5,407 nt of DNA from Amylibacter sp. GTDB taxonomy: Bacteria > Pseudomonadota > Alphaproteobacteria > Rhodobacterales > Rhodobacteraceae. The translations under genes were made by a program, and so were the position numbers. The stretch spans positions 1 through 5,407 of the forward strand of contig DAOUQS010000146.1 in the NCBI GenBank assembly GCA_030625465.1, given 5' to 3'. Under the pieces are notes generated by a model. The model saw nothing but the letters and a program-made list of their open reading frames with translations, was not told the origin of the DNA and searched no databases. Each line of letters starts with the position of its first letter. Positions within the stretch are counted from its first letter, which is position 1. This document shows, piece by piece, positions 1-5,407 of this stretch.

Positions 1-1091
1 ATCGCTGTTATTTCAAGACCTGACAGATTTCCGATCTTTATGTCAGGCATGGCACTGCGGACTATCGCGGCTAGACCGATAAGCGAAGACGCCACGATAA
101 GCTTTGGCCCGATTTGCAATGCGCGACCAGTATGGCCCAAAGTTGCACGCATTACGACAGATGTTGTCATCCCGCCGATTGCACCAATTCCCAGCAGGTG
201 AAGTCCTGCGGTCTGTGCGCCCAAGCCCAATACGAACAGGCCTATGGGAATGAAACTGTAGGCCACATGCAACATCATAAGAAGCGGGGACCCCAATGTA
301 CGGCACCCTTGCCAACGCAGTAAGCGCGCTACATGCAAAGCTGATGCAATCATCAATAACCACCCTGTAAAAGACCCATTCGGGGAAATCACCCATGTGA
401 CCAAAGCACCGACACCGGCCAATAAACAAACGGCGTCAAAGCGATTGAATGGAATGGGCAGCTTGCCCGGATTGAACTTAACCAGCCAGTTTCGGGTAAA
501 GCTTGGAATAATTCGCCCGCCGATTAGGGTGATCAGGACAATGATGGCGGCAATACTTAAACGACGGCCATATTCAGAAGAGCCCTGCATTAAAATCTCG
601 GTGTGATATAGGATATTTGCACTAAGCAACATCAACACCGGAAGCACAACTTTCAGATTGCGCCAGTTACGGCCGGCAACGATTTCAATCACGATCATCA
701 GGCAAACCGCTATTAGAAACGCACTGTCAATTGCCATTACCATAAGCGGAGGACAATGCCCGCCAATGCACGCCATTGCCAGACGCCCTGCGATCCACAA
801 ACAAATCAGTACGGCCAAAGGCCAGCCCTGAATTGGCATACGCCCTGTCCAGTTTGGAATGGCGGTAAATAAAAACCCGCATATTACAGCCGCCGTATAA
901 CCGAACAGCATTTCATGTATATGCCAGTCCACAGATGGAAATGGCCCGTTTAACGTGACAAGCCCCATATAGACAGAAACCCATAACGGAATTACGGCCG
1001 CTGCAAATACCAAGGCAAGCAGAAAGAACGGTCTGAAGCCGAAACTCAGTAGGGTCGGCCCAGAATAAACCGTACGTTTTTTTTGTTGCAT
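1..1091 (-). CDS. nnrS: NnrS family heme/copper membrane protein, C-terminus cut off by window edge
   Basis: The minus strand is open from an ATG at 1091 through base 1, giving 363 residues without a stop; full family members are about 400 residues, so a short C-terminal part is missing. Family signatures are clear: FGFRPFFLLA (residues 17-26), WHIHEMLFGY (56-65), AIPNWTGR (77-84), GGRIIPSFTRNW (191-202) and the C-terminal MRATLGHTGR (314-323). The rest is mostly hydrophobic spans, as expected for an inner-membrane protein of about 12 helices. Histidines that could bind heme or metal include H57, H59, H163, H253, H275 and H320. NnrS is known to bind heme and copper and to protect cells from nitric oxide. 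An in-frame upstream ATG at 1157 would add 22 residues with no family character and would overlap the FNR-type site, so 1091 is preferred; a GGA seven bases upstream can serve as ribosome binding site. Transcribed divergently from the ThDP operon. Family assignment is confident. Confidence 0.95.
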   Translation of the reverse strand, partial: MQQKKRTVYSGPTLLSFGFRPFFLLALVFAAAVIPLWVSVYMGLVTLNGPFPSVDWHIHEMLFGYTAAVICGFLFTAIPNWTGRMPIQGWPLAVLICLWIAGRLAMACIGGHCPPLMVMAIDSAFLIAVCLMIVIEIVAGRNWRNLKVVLPVLMLLSANILYHTEILMQGSSEYGRRLSIAAIIVLITLIGGRIIPSFTRNWLVKFNPGKLPIPFNRFDAVCLLAGVGALVTWVISPNGSFTGWLLMIASALHVARLLRWQGCRTLGSPLLMMLHVAYSFIPIGLFVLGLGAQTAGLHLLGIGAIGGMTTSVVMRATLGHTGRALQIGPKLIVASSLIGLAAIVRSAMPDIKIGNLSGLEITA

Positions 1092-1146
1092 AATGGGGTC
1101 CAATGTAGCCTGCCATTCGAAATATGATCTTTTCAAAATGAATTCT

Positions 1147-1160
1147 TTGCGCTGCATCAA
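1147..1160 (-). promoter_or_regulatory. CRP/FNR-family (NnrR/Dnr/FNR-like) operator for nnrS
   Basis: The plus strand reads TTGCGCTGCATCAA (minus strand TTGATGCAGCGCAA). This fits the TTG-N8-CAA core of FNR-superfamily sites: one half is FNR-like (TTGAT/ATCAA) and the other NnrR-like (TTGCG/CGCAA). On the minus strand a -10-like CATATT lies at 1126-1121, which puts the expected transcription start near 1114 and the centre of the site near -40, close to the usual class II activator position of -41.5. The predicted leader to the ATG at 1091 is about 22 bases. Site sequence and spacing are seen directly; activation by an NO-sensing regulator is inferred from the nnrS context, since nnrS is a known NnrR target in Rhodobacter relatives. 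Confidence 0.55.
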
Positions 1161-1224
1161 ATTCACCGGCCAATAATCACGACTATGTTTATTTTTTCAT
1201 CTTGTGTCTATTGACCTGATTGTG

Positions 1225-1241
1225 GATGTATAAATGACATC
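1225..1241 (+). promoter_or_regulatory. Dyad GATGT-N7-ACATC over a possible -10 of the ThDP operon
   Basis: A perfect 5-bp inverted repeat with a 7-base spacer lies 21 bases before the likely start of the ThDP gene. A -10-like TATAAA (1229-1234) sits inside it and would give a start near 1241 and a leader of about 22 bases; no convincing -35 was found at 16-18 bases. The arms resemble NsrR half-sites (GATGYAT / RCATC), but the whole is 17 bp against 19 for the equivalent NsrR core, so the spacing is two bases short. The position would suit a repressor. Chance occurrence of a repeat this short is quite possible. Confidence 0.3.
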
Positions 1242-1262
1242 TGATATTTAATGGGGTCCTCT

Positions 1263-2885
1263 ATGACACTTTCATCTCGGCGTGCTGCAGATTTTCTGGC
1301 TGAAAGGCTTTATCAGGCCGGTTGCCGCCATGCGTTTGGCATGCCGGGTGGCGAAGTCTTGACCGTTATCGACGCTCTGCGAAAGGCTGGCATAAAGTTT
1401 ACATTGGTCAAGCATGAGAACAGCGCGGGCTTTATGGCCGAGGCGGTTTACCACCGTACCGGTGCGCCCGGCATCCTGGTTGCAACATTGGGGCCGGGTG
1501 CGATGAACGGGGTTAATTCCATTGCCAATGCACATCAGGACCGCGTGCCGCTAATCGTGCTGACAGGCTGCGTTGATGAAGAGGAGGCGCTAACCTATAC
1601 GCATCAGATTATGGATCATCGCGCTGCCTTTGCGCCGATCACAAAAGCAACTTTCTGCCTAACGGCTGACGGGGCTGATATTGTTGCGGATAAAGCGATC
1701 GGGATCGCGACCGAAGGGCGGCCCGGCCCTGTCCATATTGATATACCGATATCTGTGGCCGACACACAGGCCGTCCCGTCATCGCCGTGCAGGCGCGTTG
1801 CCGCAAGCAAGGTTGCCCCTGCGGACGGGCCTGATCTTGAACAGGCGCGGCGTTGGTTGTCAGCCGCAACCCGTCCGGTGATGATTGTGGGTCTGGACGC
1901 GATGAATGATAATGCGGGCGCCGATATTCAAGCGTTTTGCGAAAAGTTCAACATTCCCTTTATCACCACATATAAAGCCAAGGGGATTGTGCCCGAAACG
2001 CATTCGCTATGTCTGGGTGCTGCGGGGCTGTCTCCGCTTGCGGATAAAACCTTGGTTCCTTTTGTGAAGTCGGCTGATTTGATTATATGCGCCGGCTATG
2101 ACCCGATTGAGATGCGCCCGGGATGGCGTGCATTATGGGATCCGGAAACAACAAATGTCATTGATATTATGGCTGAACCCAATCACCACTATATGCATCA
2201 AGGAACGCTTAATTTTGTGGCTGATACAGGTGCAAGCCTGCGCGTTATAGCTGCTGAAAATAGCGGCCAGCCTACTTGGATCAACGGGGAAATTGATGCG
2301 GTAAAATCAGCATTGCACAAGGCTTTTCCATGGGATGAAAACTGGGGCCCTGCCGCGATTATTGATGTGTGCGCCAAGTGCCTGCCGGACAATACACTGG
2401 CAACTGCGGACAGTGGTGCGCACCGGATATTACTGTCCCAGATGTGGACATGCCATGAACCGCGTGGGCTGGTACAATCATCTGGATTTTGCACGATGGG
2501 TTGTGCTGTTCCCTTGGCAATGGGGACAAAGATTGCCTCGCCTGATCGACCGGTCATTTCGTTTTCGGGGGATGCCGGATTTTTGATGGTGGCTGGTGAG
2601 CTTGCCACAGCGGCAGAGCAAAACATAAAGCCGATATTTCTTGTATTTGTTGACGCAAGCCTTGCATTGATCGAGCTGAAACAAAGACAACGGCAAATGA
2701 AAAATCACGCAGTGGAATTCGGACTGCACGATTATGGCGCGATTGCACGCGCATTTGGCGGGGCAGGTTATACGGTGTCTTCAAGATTGGAATTGCAAGC
2801 CGCCCTGAAAGATGCGCTTAGTGCGGATACGTTCACATTGATTGCCGCGACCATTGAACGTGGGTCTTATGATGGGCGCTTTTAG
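1263..2885 (+). CDS. ThDP-dependent enzyme, acetolactate synthase/decarboxylase superfamily, substrate unknown
   Basis: A 540-residue protein with the usual three-domain layout: PYR domain at about 5-165, central domain at about 190-330, PP domain at about 365-535. The start has GMPGG (26-30), the catalytic glutamate is E52 in the KHENSAGFMAEA stretch, and LGPGAMNGVNSIANAHQDRVPL (76-97) matches the substrate/cofactor face of the family. In the PP domain GDAGF (436-440) supplies the metal-binding D437; the second metal ligand, normally Asn 27 residues later, is D464 in VFVDASLALIELKQ. Such enzymes form or break C-C bonds beside a carbonyl in the cytoplasm. Closest in style to uncharacterised proteins labelled acetolactate synthase; no small regulatory subunit follows, so biosynthetic IlvB is unlikely. 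The ATG at 1263 is chosen because GGGG at 1253-1256 can act as ribosome binding site; the in-frame ATG at 1251 has none. It leads an operon with a CoA-transferase 13 bases downstream, which suggests a CoA-linked substrate or product. Confidence 0.9.
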   Translation: MTLSSRRAADFLAERLYQAGCRHAFGMPGGEVLTVIDALRKAGIKFTLVKHENSAGFMAEAVYHRTGAPGILVATLGPGAMNGVNSIANAHQDRVPLIVLTGCVDEEEALTYTHQIMDHRAAFAPITKATFCLTADGADIVADKAIGIATEGRPGPVHIDIPISVADTQAVPSSPCRRVAASKVAPADGPDLEQARRWLSAATRPVMIVGLDAMNDNAGADIQAFCEKFNIPFITTYKAKGIVPETHSLCLGAAGLSPLADKTLVPFVKSADLIICAGYDPIEMRPGWRALWDPETTNVIDIMAEPNHHYMHQGTLNFVADTGASLRVIAAENSGQPTWINGEIDAVKSALHKAFPWDENWGPAAIIDVCAKCLPDNTLATADSGAHRILLSQMWTCHEPRGLVQSSGFCTMGCAVPLAMGTKIASPDRPVISFSGDAGFLMVAGELATAAEQNIKPIFLVFVDASLALIELKQRQRQMKNHAVEFGLHDYGAIARAFGGAGYTVSSRLELQAALKDALSADTFTLIAATIERGSYDGRF

Positions 2886-2898
2886 ATAGGATATACTG

Positions 2899-4098
2899 AT
2901 GACCGGAGCACTTGATGGATTGATCGTCCTTGACCTTTCACGCATCTTGGCAGGGCCAACCGCCACACAGATGCTGGGCGATCTTGGGGCGACAATCCTG
3001 AAAATCGAAAACCCGAAATCCGGTGGTGATGACACGCGTGCTTGGGGGCCGAATTATGCGGTTGATGCGGACGGAAACAATACTGATTTAAGTGCCTATT
3101 TTATGTGTGCCAACCGCAATAAAAAATCCATAGCGGTTGATATCGCAACAACCGAAGGCCAAGACATTATTCGCAAACTGGCGGCGCGCGCCGATATTGT
3201 GGTTGAAAACTTTAAACCGGGCGGTCTGGCAAAATACGGGCTGGATCATACCGCAATGATGAAGGCACATCCTGAACTGGTCTATTGCTCGATCTCCGGA
3301 TTTGGCCAAACCGGGCCAAATTCCGACAAACCGGGTTATGATCTGATGGCGCAGGGATACGGCGGAATTATGAGTTTGACCGGTGATGTGGACGGGCCGC
3401 CTATGAAGGTCGGCGTCGGTATCGCCGATGTGATGTGCGGGATGTATGCCACCATCGGTATTCTGGCCGCACTTCGCCACCGTGAACGCACTGGCGAAGG
3501 CCAGCATATAGATGTGGCCCTGGTGGACACGCAAATGGCGTGGCTGATTAATGAGGGCACGAATTTTCTGACATCGGGGAAGCTGCCTGCGCGCCACGGC
3601 AACGGGCATCCCAATATCGTGCCCTATAGTGTGTTTCCGGCCTCTGACGGTCACGTCATCATTGCCGTGGGGAACGACGCGCAATTCAAACGGTTCTGCG
3701 ATTTTTTGAATAAACCGGATTTGCCCGAAGATGCGAAGTTTGCAACAAATGTAGCCCGTATCGAAAACCGTATGGAATTGATGACAATTATTAACGCGGT
3801 ACTTGAGCAGGTTAAAATGGCGGATATCATTGCAGGGCTTGAGACGGTTAAAGTTCCTGTTGGCCCGATTAACACCGTCGAAGGCGCATTATGTTCCGGT
3901 CAGGCAAAGGCACGGGAAATGGTGGTTGAAATGACAAATGAAAATGTCAAAGACGGTGCCGTTTCAGTGCTTGGAAATCCGCTAAACCTTTCGCGTACCC
4001 CCGTCACATACCGCCATCCGCCGCCCATGTTCGGGCAGGATACCAACCAGGTTCTAAATGACTATATTTATAAACATGATGAAAATAAGGAAGTTTAA
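2899..4098 (+). CDS. Class III (CaiB/BaiF family) CoA-transferase
   Basis: A 399-residue protein of normal length for the family. It begins with the typical LDGLIVLDLSRILAGP (5-20) and GDLGATILKIENP (27-39), followed by NRNKKSIAVDI (72-82), VVENFKPG (101-108), SGFGQTGP (133-140) and GYDLMAQGYGGIMSLTG (146-162). D148 in that last stretch matches the catalytic Asp that forms the mixed anhydride and thioester in formyl-CoA transferase (D169 in the Oxalobacter enzyme). Class III enzymes move CoA between organic acids in the cytoplasm. The glycine-rich loop of oxalate-type formyl-CoA transferases is absent: the matching region reads GKLPARHGNGHPNIVPYSVF (227-246). The protein is shorter than those enzymes (about 430), so a true Frc is unlikely; succinyl-, glutaryl- or hydroxyacid-type transfer is as plausible. 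AGGA at 2888-2891, seven bases before the ATG, supports the start. Gap of 13 bases to the ThDP gene and 1 base to the DUF302 gene points to a single transcript. Confidence 0.93.
   Translation: MTGALDGLIVLDLSRILAGPTATQMLGDLGATILKIENPKSGGDDTRAWGPNYAVDADGNNTDLSAYFMCANRNKKSIAVDIATTEGQDIIRKLAARADIVVENFKPGGLAKYGLDHTAMMKAHPELVYCSISGFGQTGPNSDKPGYDLMAQGYGGIMSLTGDVDGPPMKVGVGIADVMCGMYATIGILAALRHRERTGEGQHIDVALVDTQMAWLINEGTNFLTSGKLPARHGNGHPNIVPYSVFPASDGHVIIAVGNDAQFKRFCDFLNKPDLPEDAKFATNVARIENRMELMTIINAVLEQVKMADIIAGLETVKVPVGPINTVEGALCSGQAKAREMVVEMTNENVKDGAVSVLGNPLNLSRTPVTYRHPPPMFGQDTNQVLNDYIYKHDENKEV
4087..4093 (+). promoter_or_regulatory. Strong ribosome binding site that sets the DUF302 start
   Basis: AAGGAAG lies six bases before the ATG at 4100 and inside the last codons of the CoA-transferase. 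It decides for 4100 over the in-frame ATG at 4058, which would add 14 residues in front of an otherwise clean signal peptide. Its position suggests coupled translation with the CoA-transferase. Confidence 0.8.
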
Positions 4099-4099
4099 T

Positions 4100-4576
4100 A
4101 TGTATCGCTTTTTGATAATTGCAGTATTAAGTCTAGCGCCGGTTTTGGCCAGCGCACAATCCATAAGCCCGCGTGAAGGCTGGTTTGTTTTTCCGACACA
4201 ATATAGTTTCAAAGAGCTTGTGGACCGCACCCGCGCATCAATAAAAAAGGCCCCGATTGCAATTGTGTCGCAAGCCAGCGCATCAAGTGGTGCGCATAAT
4301 CAGGGTTTTGAAATACCGGGAAATCGCGTGATAGGTGTTTTCCGCAACGATTATGCCCGCAGAATGCTGGCCGCATCCGTGGTGTCCGGCATTGAGGCAC
4401 CAATACGGATATATTTAACCGAGAACGAAGATAAGACGGCAACATTATCATATAAAACGCCATCAACAGTATTTGCACCCTATATGGATCAAGGTGGTGC
4501 AGACCTACAGGCGCTTGCCGAAGAACTGGATGCAATTTTCCTTGGGATAGCGCGCTCGGTTGCTTCGGACTTTTGA
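4100..4576 (+). CDS. Exported DUF302 domain protein
   Basis: A 158-residue protein. Residues 1-19 form a signal peptide: short start (MYR), hydrophobic core FLIIAVLSLAPVLA, and an ASA-Q cleavage site after A19. The mature part has the DUF302 pattern: a strand and helix with FKELVDRTRASIKKA (37-51), the IPGNRVIGVFRNDYARRML block (72-90) that stands where the family has its FGNP-like segment, then IEAPIRIYLTENEDKTATLSYKTPS (98-122), equal to the lPlkv-ed-g-Y-P block, and a C-terminal helix (133-154). No lipobox or membrane anchor is visible, so it is likely soluble in the periplasm. The function of DUF302 is not established; no catalytic residues can be named. It starts one base after the CoA-transferase stop and shares its transcript, which is odd because the two preceding enzymes are cytoplasmic. 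Confidence 0.85.
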   Translation: MYRFLIIAVLSLAPVLASAQSISPREGWFVFPTQYSFKELVDRTRASIKKAPIAIVSQASASSGAHNQGFEIPGNRVIGVFRNDYARRMLAASVVSGIEAPIRIYLTENEDKTATLSYKTPSTVFAPYMDQGGADLQALAEELDAIFLGIARSVASDF

Positions 4577-4605
4577 TCCGGTGCGGTTTCCACGCCTCGC
4601 CCTTC

Positions 4606-4632
4606 TTGTGGCAGGGTTTGTAAAAACCACAA
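4606..4632 (+). terminator. Possible weak terminator hairpin after the ThDP-CaiB-DUF302 operon
   Basis: TTGTGG at 4606-4611 pairs with CCACAA at 4627-4632, and an inner GGTTT-GTAA-AAACC hairpin (4615-4628) uses some of the same bases. The two folds compete and no run of T follows, so an intrinsic terminator is only weakly supported. The position, 30 bases after the DUF302 stop, is right for one. Confidence 0.2.
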
Positions 4633-4711
4633 CTTGTTGATTATTGTCGTATTTGGTCAATTCGCCGTTATCAAGGGTTACAATGTGTTCTTATTTAATT
4701 GCGTACGGATT

Positions 4712-4743
4712 ATATAACTTAACAGTAAGTTTATATTGTTAAG
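4712..4743 (+). promoter_or_regulatory. Overlapping AT-rich inverted repeats before the TTC38-type gene, with a -10-like element
   Basis: Two dyads share bases. The first, 4712-4736, pairs ATATAACTTA with TAAGTTTATAT around an ACAG loop, with one bulged base. The second, 4718-4743, pairs CTTAACA (4718-4724) perfectly with TGTTAAG (4737-4743) across 12 bases. They cannot form together as RNA. The right arm of the second covers the first bases of the ribosome binding site, and TATAAC (4713-4718) could be a -10 with only a poor -35 (TTATTT near 4691). The arrangement suits an operator at the promoter or a leader that gates translation; AT-richness alone could also explain part of it. Confidence 0.35.
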
Positions 4744-4746
4744 GAA
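4741..4746 (+). promoter_or_regulatory. Ribosome binding site of the TTC38-type gene
   Basis: AAGGAA lies eight bases before the ATG at 4755 and fixes that start. It overlaps the right arm of the upstream CTTAACA/TGTTAAG dyad. Confidence 0.75.
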
Positions 4747-4754
4747 TAATCCAA

Positions 4755-5407
4755 ATGCTGACCGATATCTTTGGTAACGACGTTTCACTTGAAACAACCC
4801 AGGCGCTTGAAAGCTGGAACAAGATGCAGCTTGGATTTCTGGCCCATGCCGCAGTAACACCCACACACTTGATGGACGTGTTAACGCGCGAGCCGAATTT
4901 TGCCTTTGGCCATGCGGTCAAAGGGCTGTTTTACATGATGCTTGGGCGCAAAGAGCTGGTGCAAACAGCAACCGAGGCGCAATCCGCTGCCCGCAATGCA
5001 CTTAAAGCCGCACCATCTACTTTGCGCGAGCGCGGATTTGTGGATGCCCTTGGCCTATGGCTGGCAGGCTACCCCACCGCTGCACGTGATCGTATCGAAG
5101 ATATATTATTGCAGCATCCGCATGACAGTCTGGCAATGAAAATATCCCACGCAATATCGTTTATTCTTGGGGACGCCGGCCAAATGCGCCGCTCGATTGA
5201 ACATGTTTTGCCCGCTTATGATGAAAATCATGCGGGACGTGGCTACTTAATGGGTTGCTATGCTTTTGCTTTGGAAGAAGCCGGCGAATATAGCCAGGCC
5301 GAAATTGCCGGCCGCAAGGGCATGTTGCAGGCACCGGATGATGCATGGGGCCTGCATGCGGTGGCGCATGTTTATGACATGACAGGAAACACAAAGGCCG
5401 GTCTGGA
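4755..5407 (+). CDS. TTC38-type tetratricopeptide-repeat protein, C-terminus beyond window
   Basis: Open from the ATG at 4755 to the window end, 217 residues with no stop; bacterial TTC38-like proteins are usually about 450 residues, so roughly half is present. The sequence is a run of helical pairs with TPR-like spacing: about 46-88 (FAFGHAVKGLFYMMLGRKEL), 91-121, 122-155 and 163-195 (YLMGCYAFALEEAGEYSQAE). The segment DDAWGLHAVAHVYDMTG (195-211) is the stretch by which this family is best recognised. No signal peptide or membrane span is seen, so it is expected in the cytoplasm. TPR proteins act as binding scaffolds; the bacterial TTC38 group has no established biochemical role known to me. 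It is separated from the upstream operon by 178 bases and appears to have its own promoter region, so it need not share a function with that operon. Family call is fairly sure, role unknown. Confidence 0.85.
   Translation, partial: MLTDIFGNDVSLETTQALESWNKMQLGFLAHAAVTPTHLMDVLTREPNFAFGHAVKGLFYMMLGRKELVQTATEAQSAARNALKAAPSTLRERGFVDALGLWLAGYPTAARDRIEDILLQHPHDSLAMKISHAISFILGDAGQMRRSIEHVLPAYDENHAGRGYLMGCYAFALEEAGEYSQAEIAGRKGMLQAPDDAWGLHAVAHVYDMTGNTKAGL

Noticed and set aside
43..429. A 128-codon open frame on the minus strand within nnrS
   Set aside because: It is an out-of-frame shadow of the NnrS reading frame; the NnrS frame carries the family motifs without a break.
1089..1157. Upstream in-frame ATG at 1157 for nnrS
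   Set aside because: It would add 22 residues without NnrS character, and the codon falls inside the FNR-type site and before the predicted transcription start.
1211..1239. TTGACC at 1211-1216 as the -35 of the ThDP operon
   Set aside because: The spacer to TATAAA is only 12 bases, and at 17 bases the sequence is ATGACA, a poor -10.
1091..1259. An 11-bp direct repeat, TAATGGGGTCC, at 1091-1101 and 1249-1259, close to the starts of both divergent genes
   Set aside because: In one copy it spans the nnrS start codon and in the other the ribosome binding region of the ThDP gene, on opposite strands relative to transcription. No shared role fits, and there are no further copies or target-site context.
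1263..2885. Naming the ThDP enzyme ilvB or oxc
   Set aside because: No IlvN-type small subunit follows, and the substrate-pocket and C-terminal stretches do not resemble oxalyl-CoA decarboxylase; a gene symbol would overstate what is known.
4635..4658. TTGA...TCAA arms in the gap after the DUF302 gene, considered as an FNR box
   Set aside because: The arms are 16 bases apart, whereas FNR-type sites need 6 between TTGA and TCAA.

Overview
The window looks like a chromosomal segment of a denitrifying or NO-exposed alphaproteobacterium, plausibly marine. The reasons are a clear NnrS protein, moderate base composition (roughly half GC), compact gene spacing, and proteins that resemble alphaproteobacterial versions of their families. 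The taxonomic call is inference; no rRNA or marker gene is present.

Layout. (1) Bases 1-1091, minus strand: nnrS, a multi-span membrane protein of nitric-oxide stress, cut off at its C-terminus by the window edge. (2) Bases 1092-1262: a divergent control region with a CRP/FNR-type (NnrR/Dnr-like) 14-bp site placed for nnrS, and a separate GATGT-N7-ACATC dyad over a possible -10 element for the rightward genes. (3) Bases 1263-4576, plus strand: a tight three-gene operon with gaps of 13 and 1 nt. It encodes a thiamine-diphosphate (ThDP) enzyme of the acetolactate synthase/decarboxylase superfamily, a class III (CaiB/BaiF) CoA-transferase, and a small exported DUF302 protein. (4) Bases 4577-4754: a non-coding gap with a weak hairpin after the operon and overlapping AT-rich inverted repeats just before the next gene. 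(5) Bases 4755-5407, plus strand: the N-terminal part of a TTC38-type tetratricopeptide-repeat protein that runs off the window.

How the genes may work together. The CoA-transferase could activate an organic acid as its CoA thioester, and the ThDP enzyme could make or break a C-C bond next to a carbonyl, as in the known oxalate (frc-oxc) and 2-hydroxyacyl-CoA lyase routes. The CoA-transferase lacks the glycine-rich loop of true formyl-CoA:oxalate transferases, and the ThDP enzyme does not look like oxalyl-CoA decarboxylase, so the substrate is unknown. The exported DUF302 protein is the least understood member of the operon. The divergent nnrS and its NO/anaerobiosis-type operator suggest, without proving, that the operon is used under low-oxygen or nitrosative conditions. 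No mobile element, CRISPR array, tRNA or rRNA was seen.
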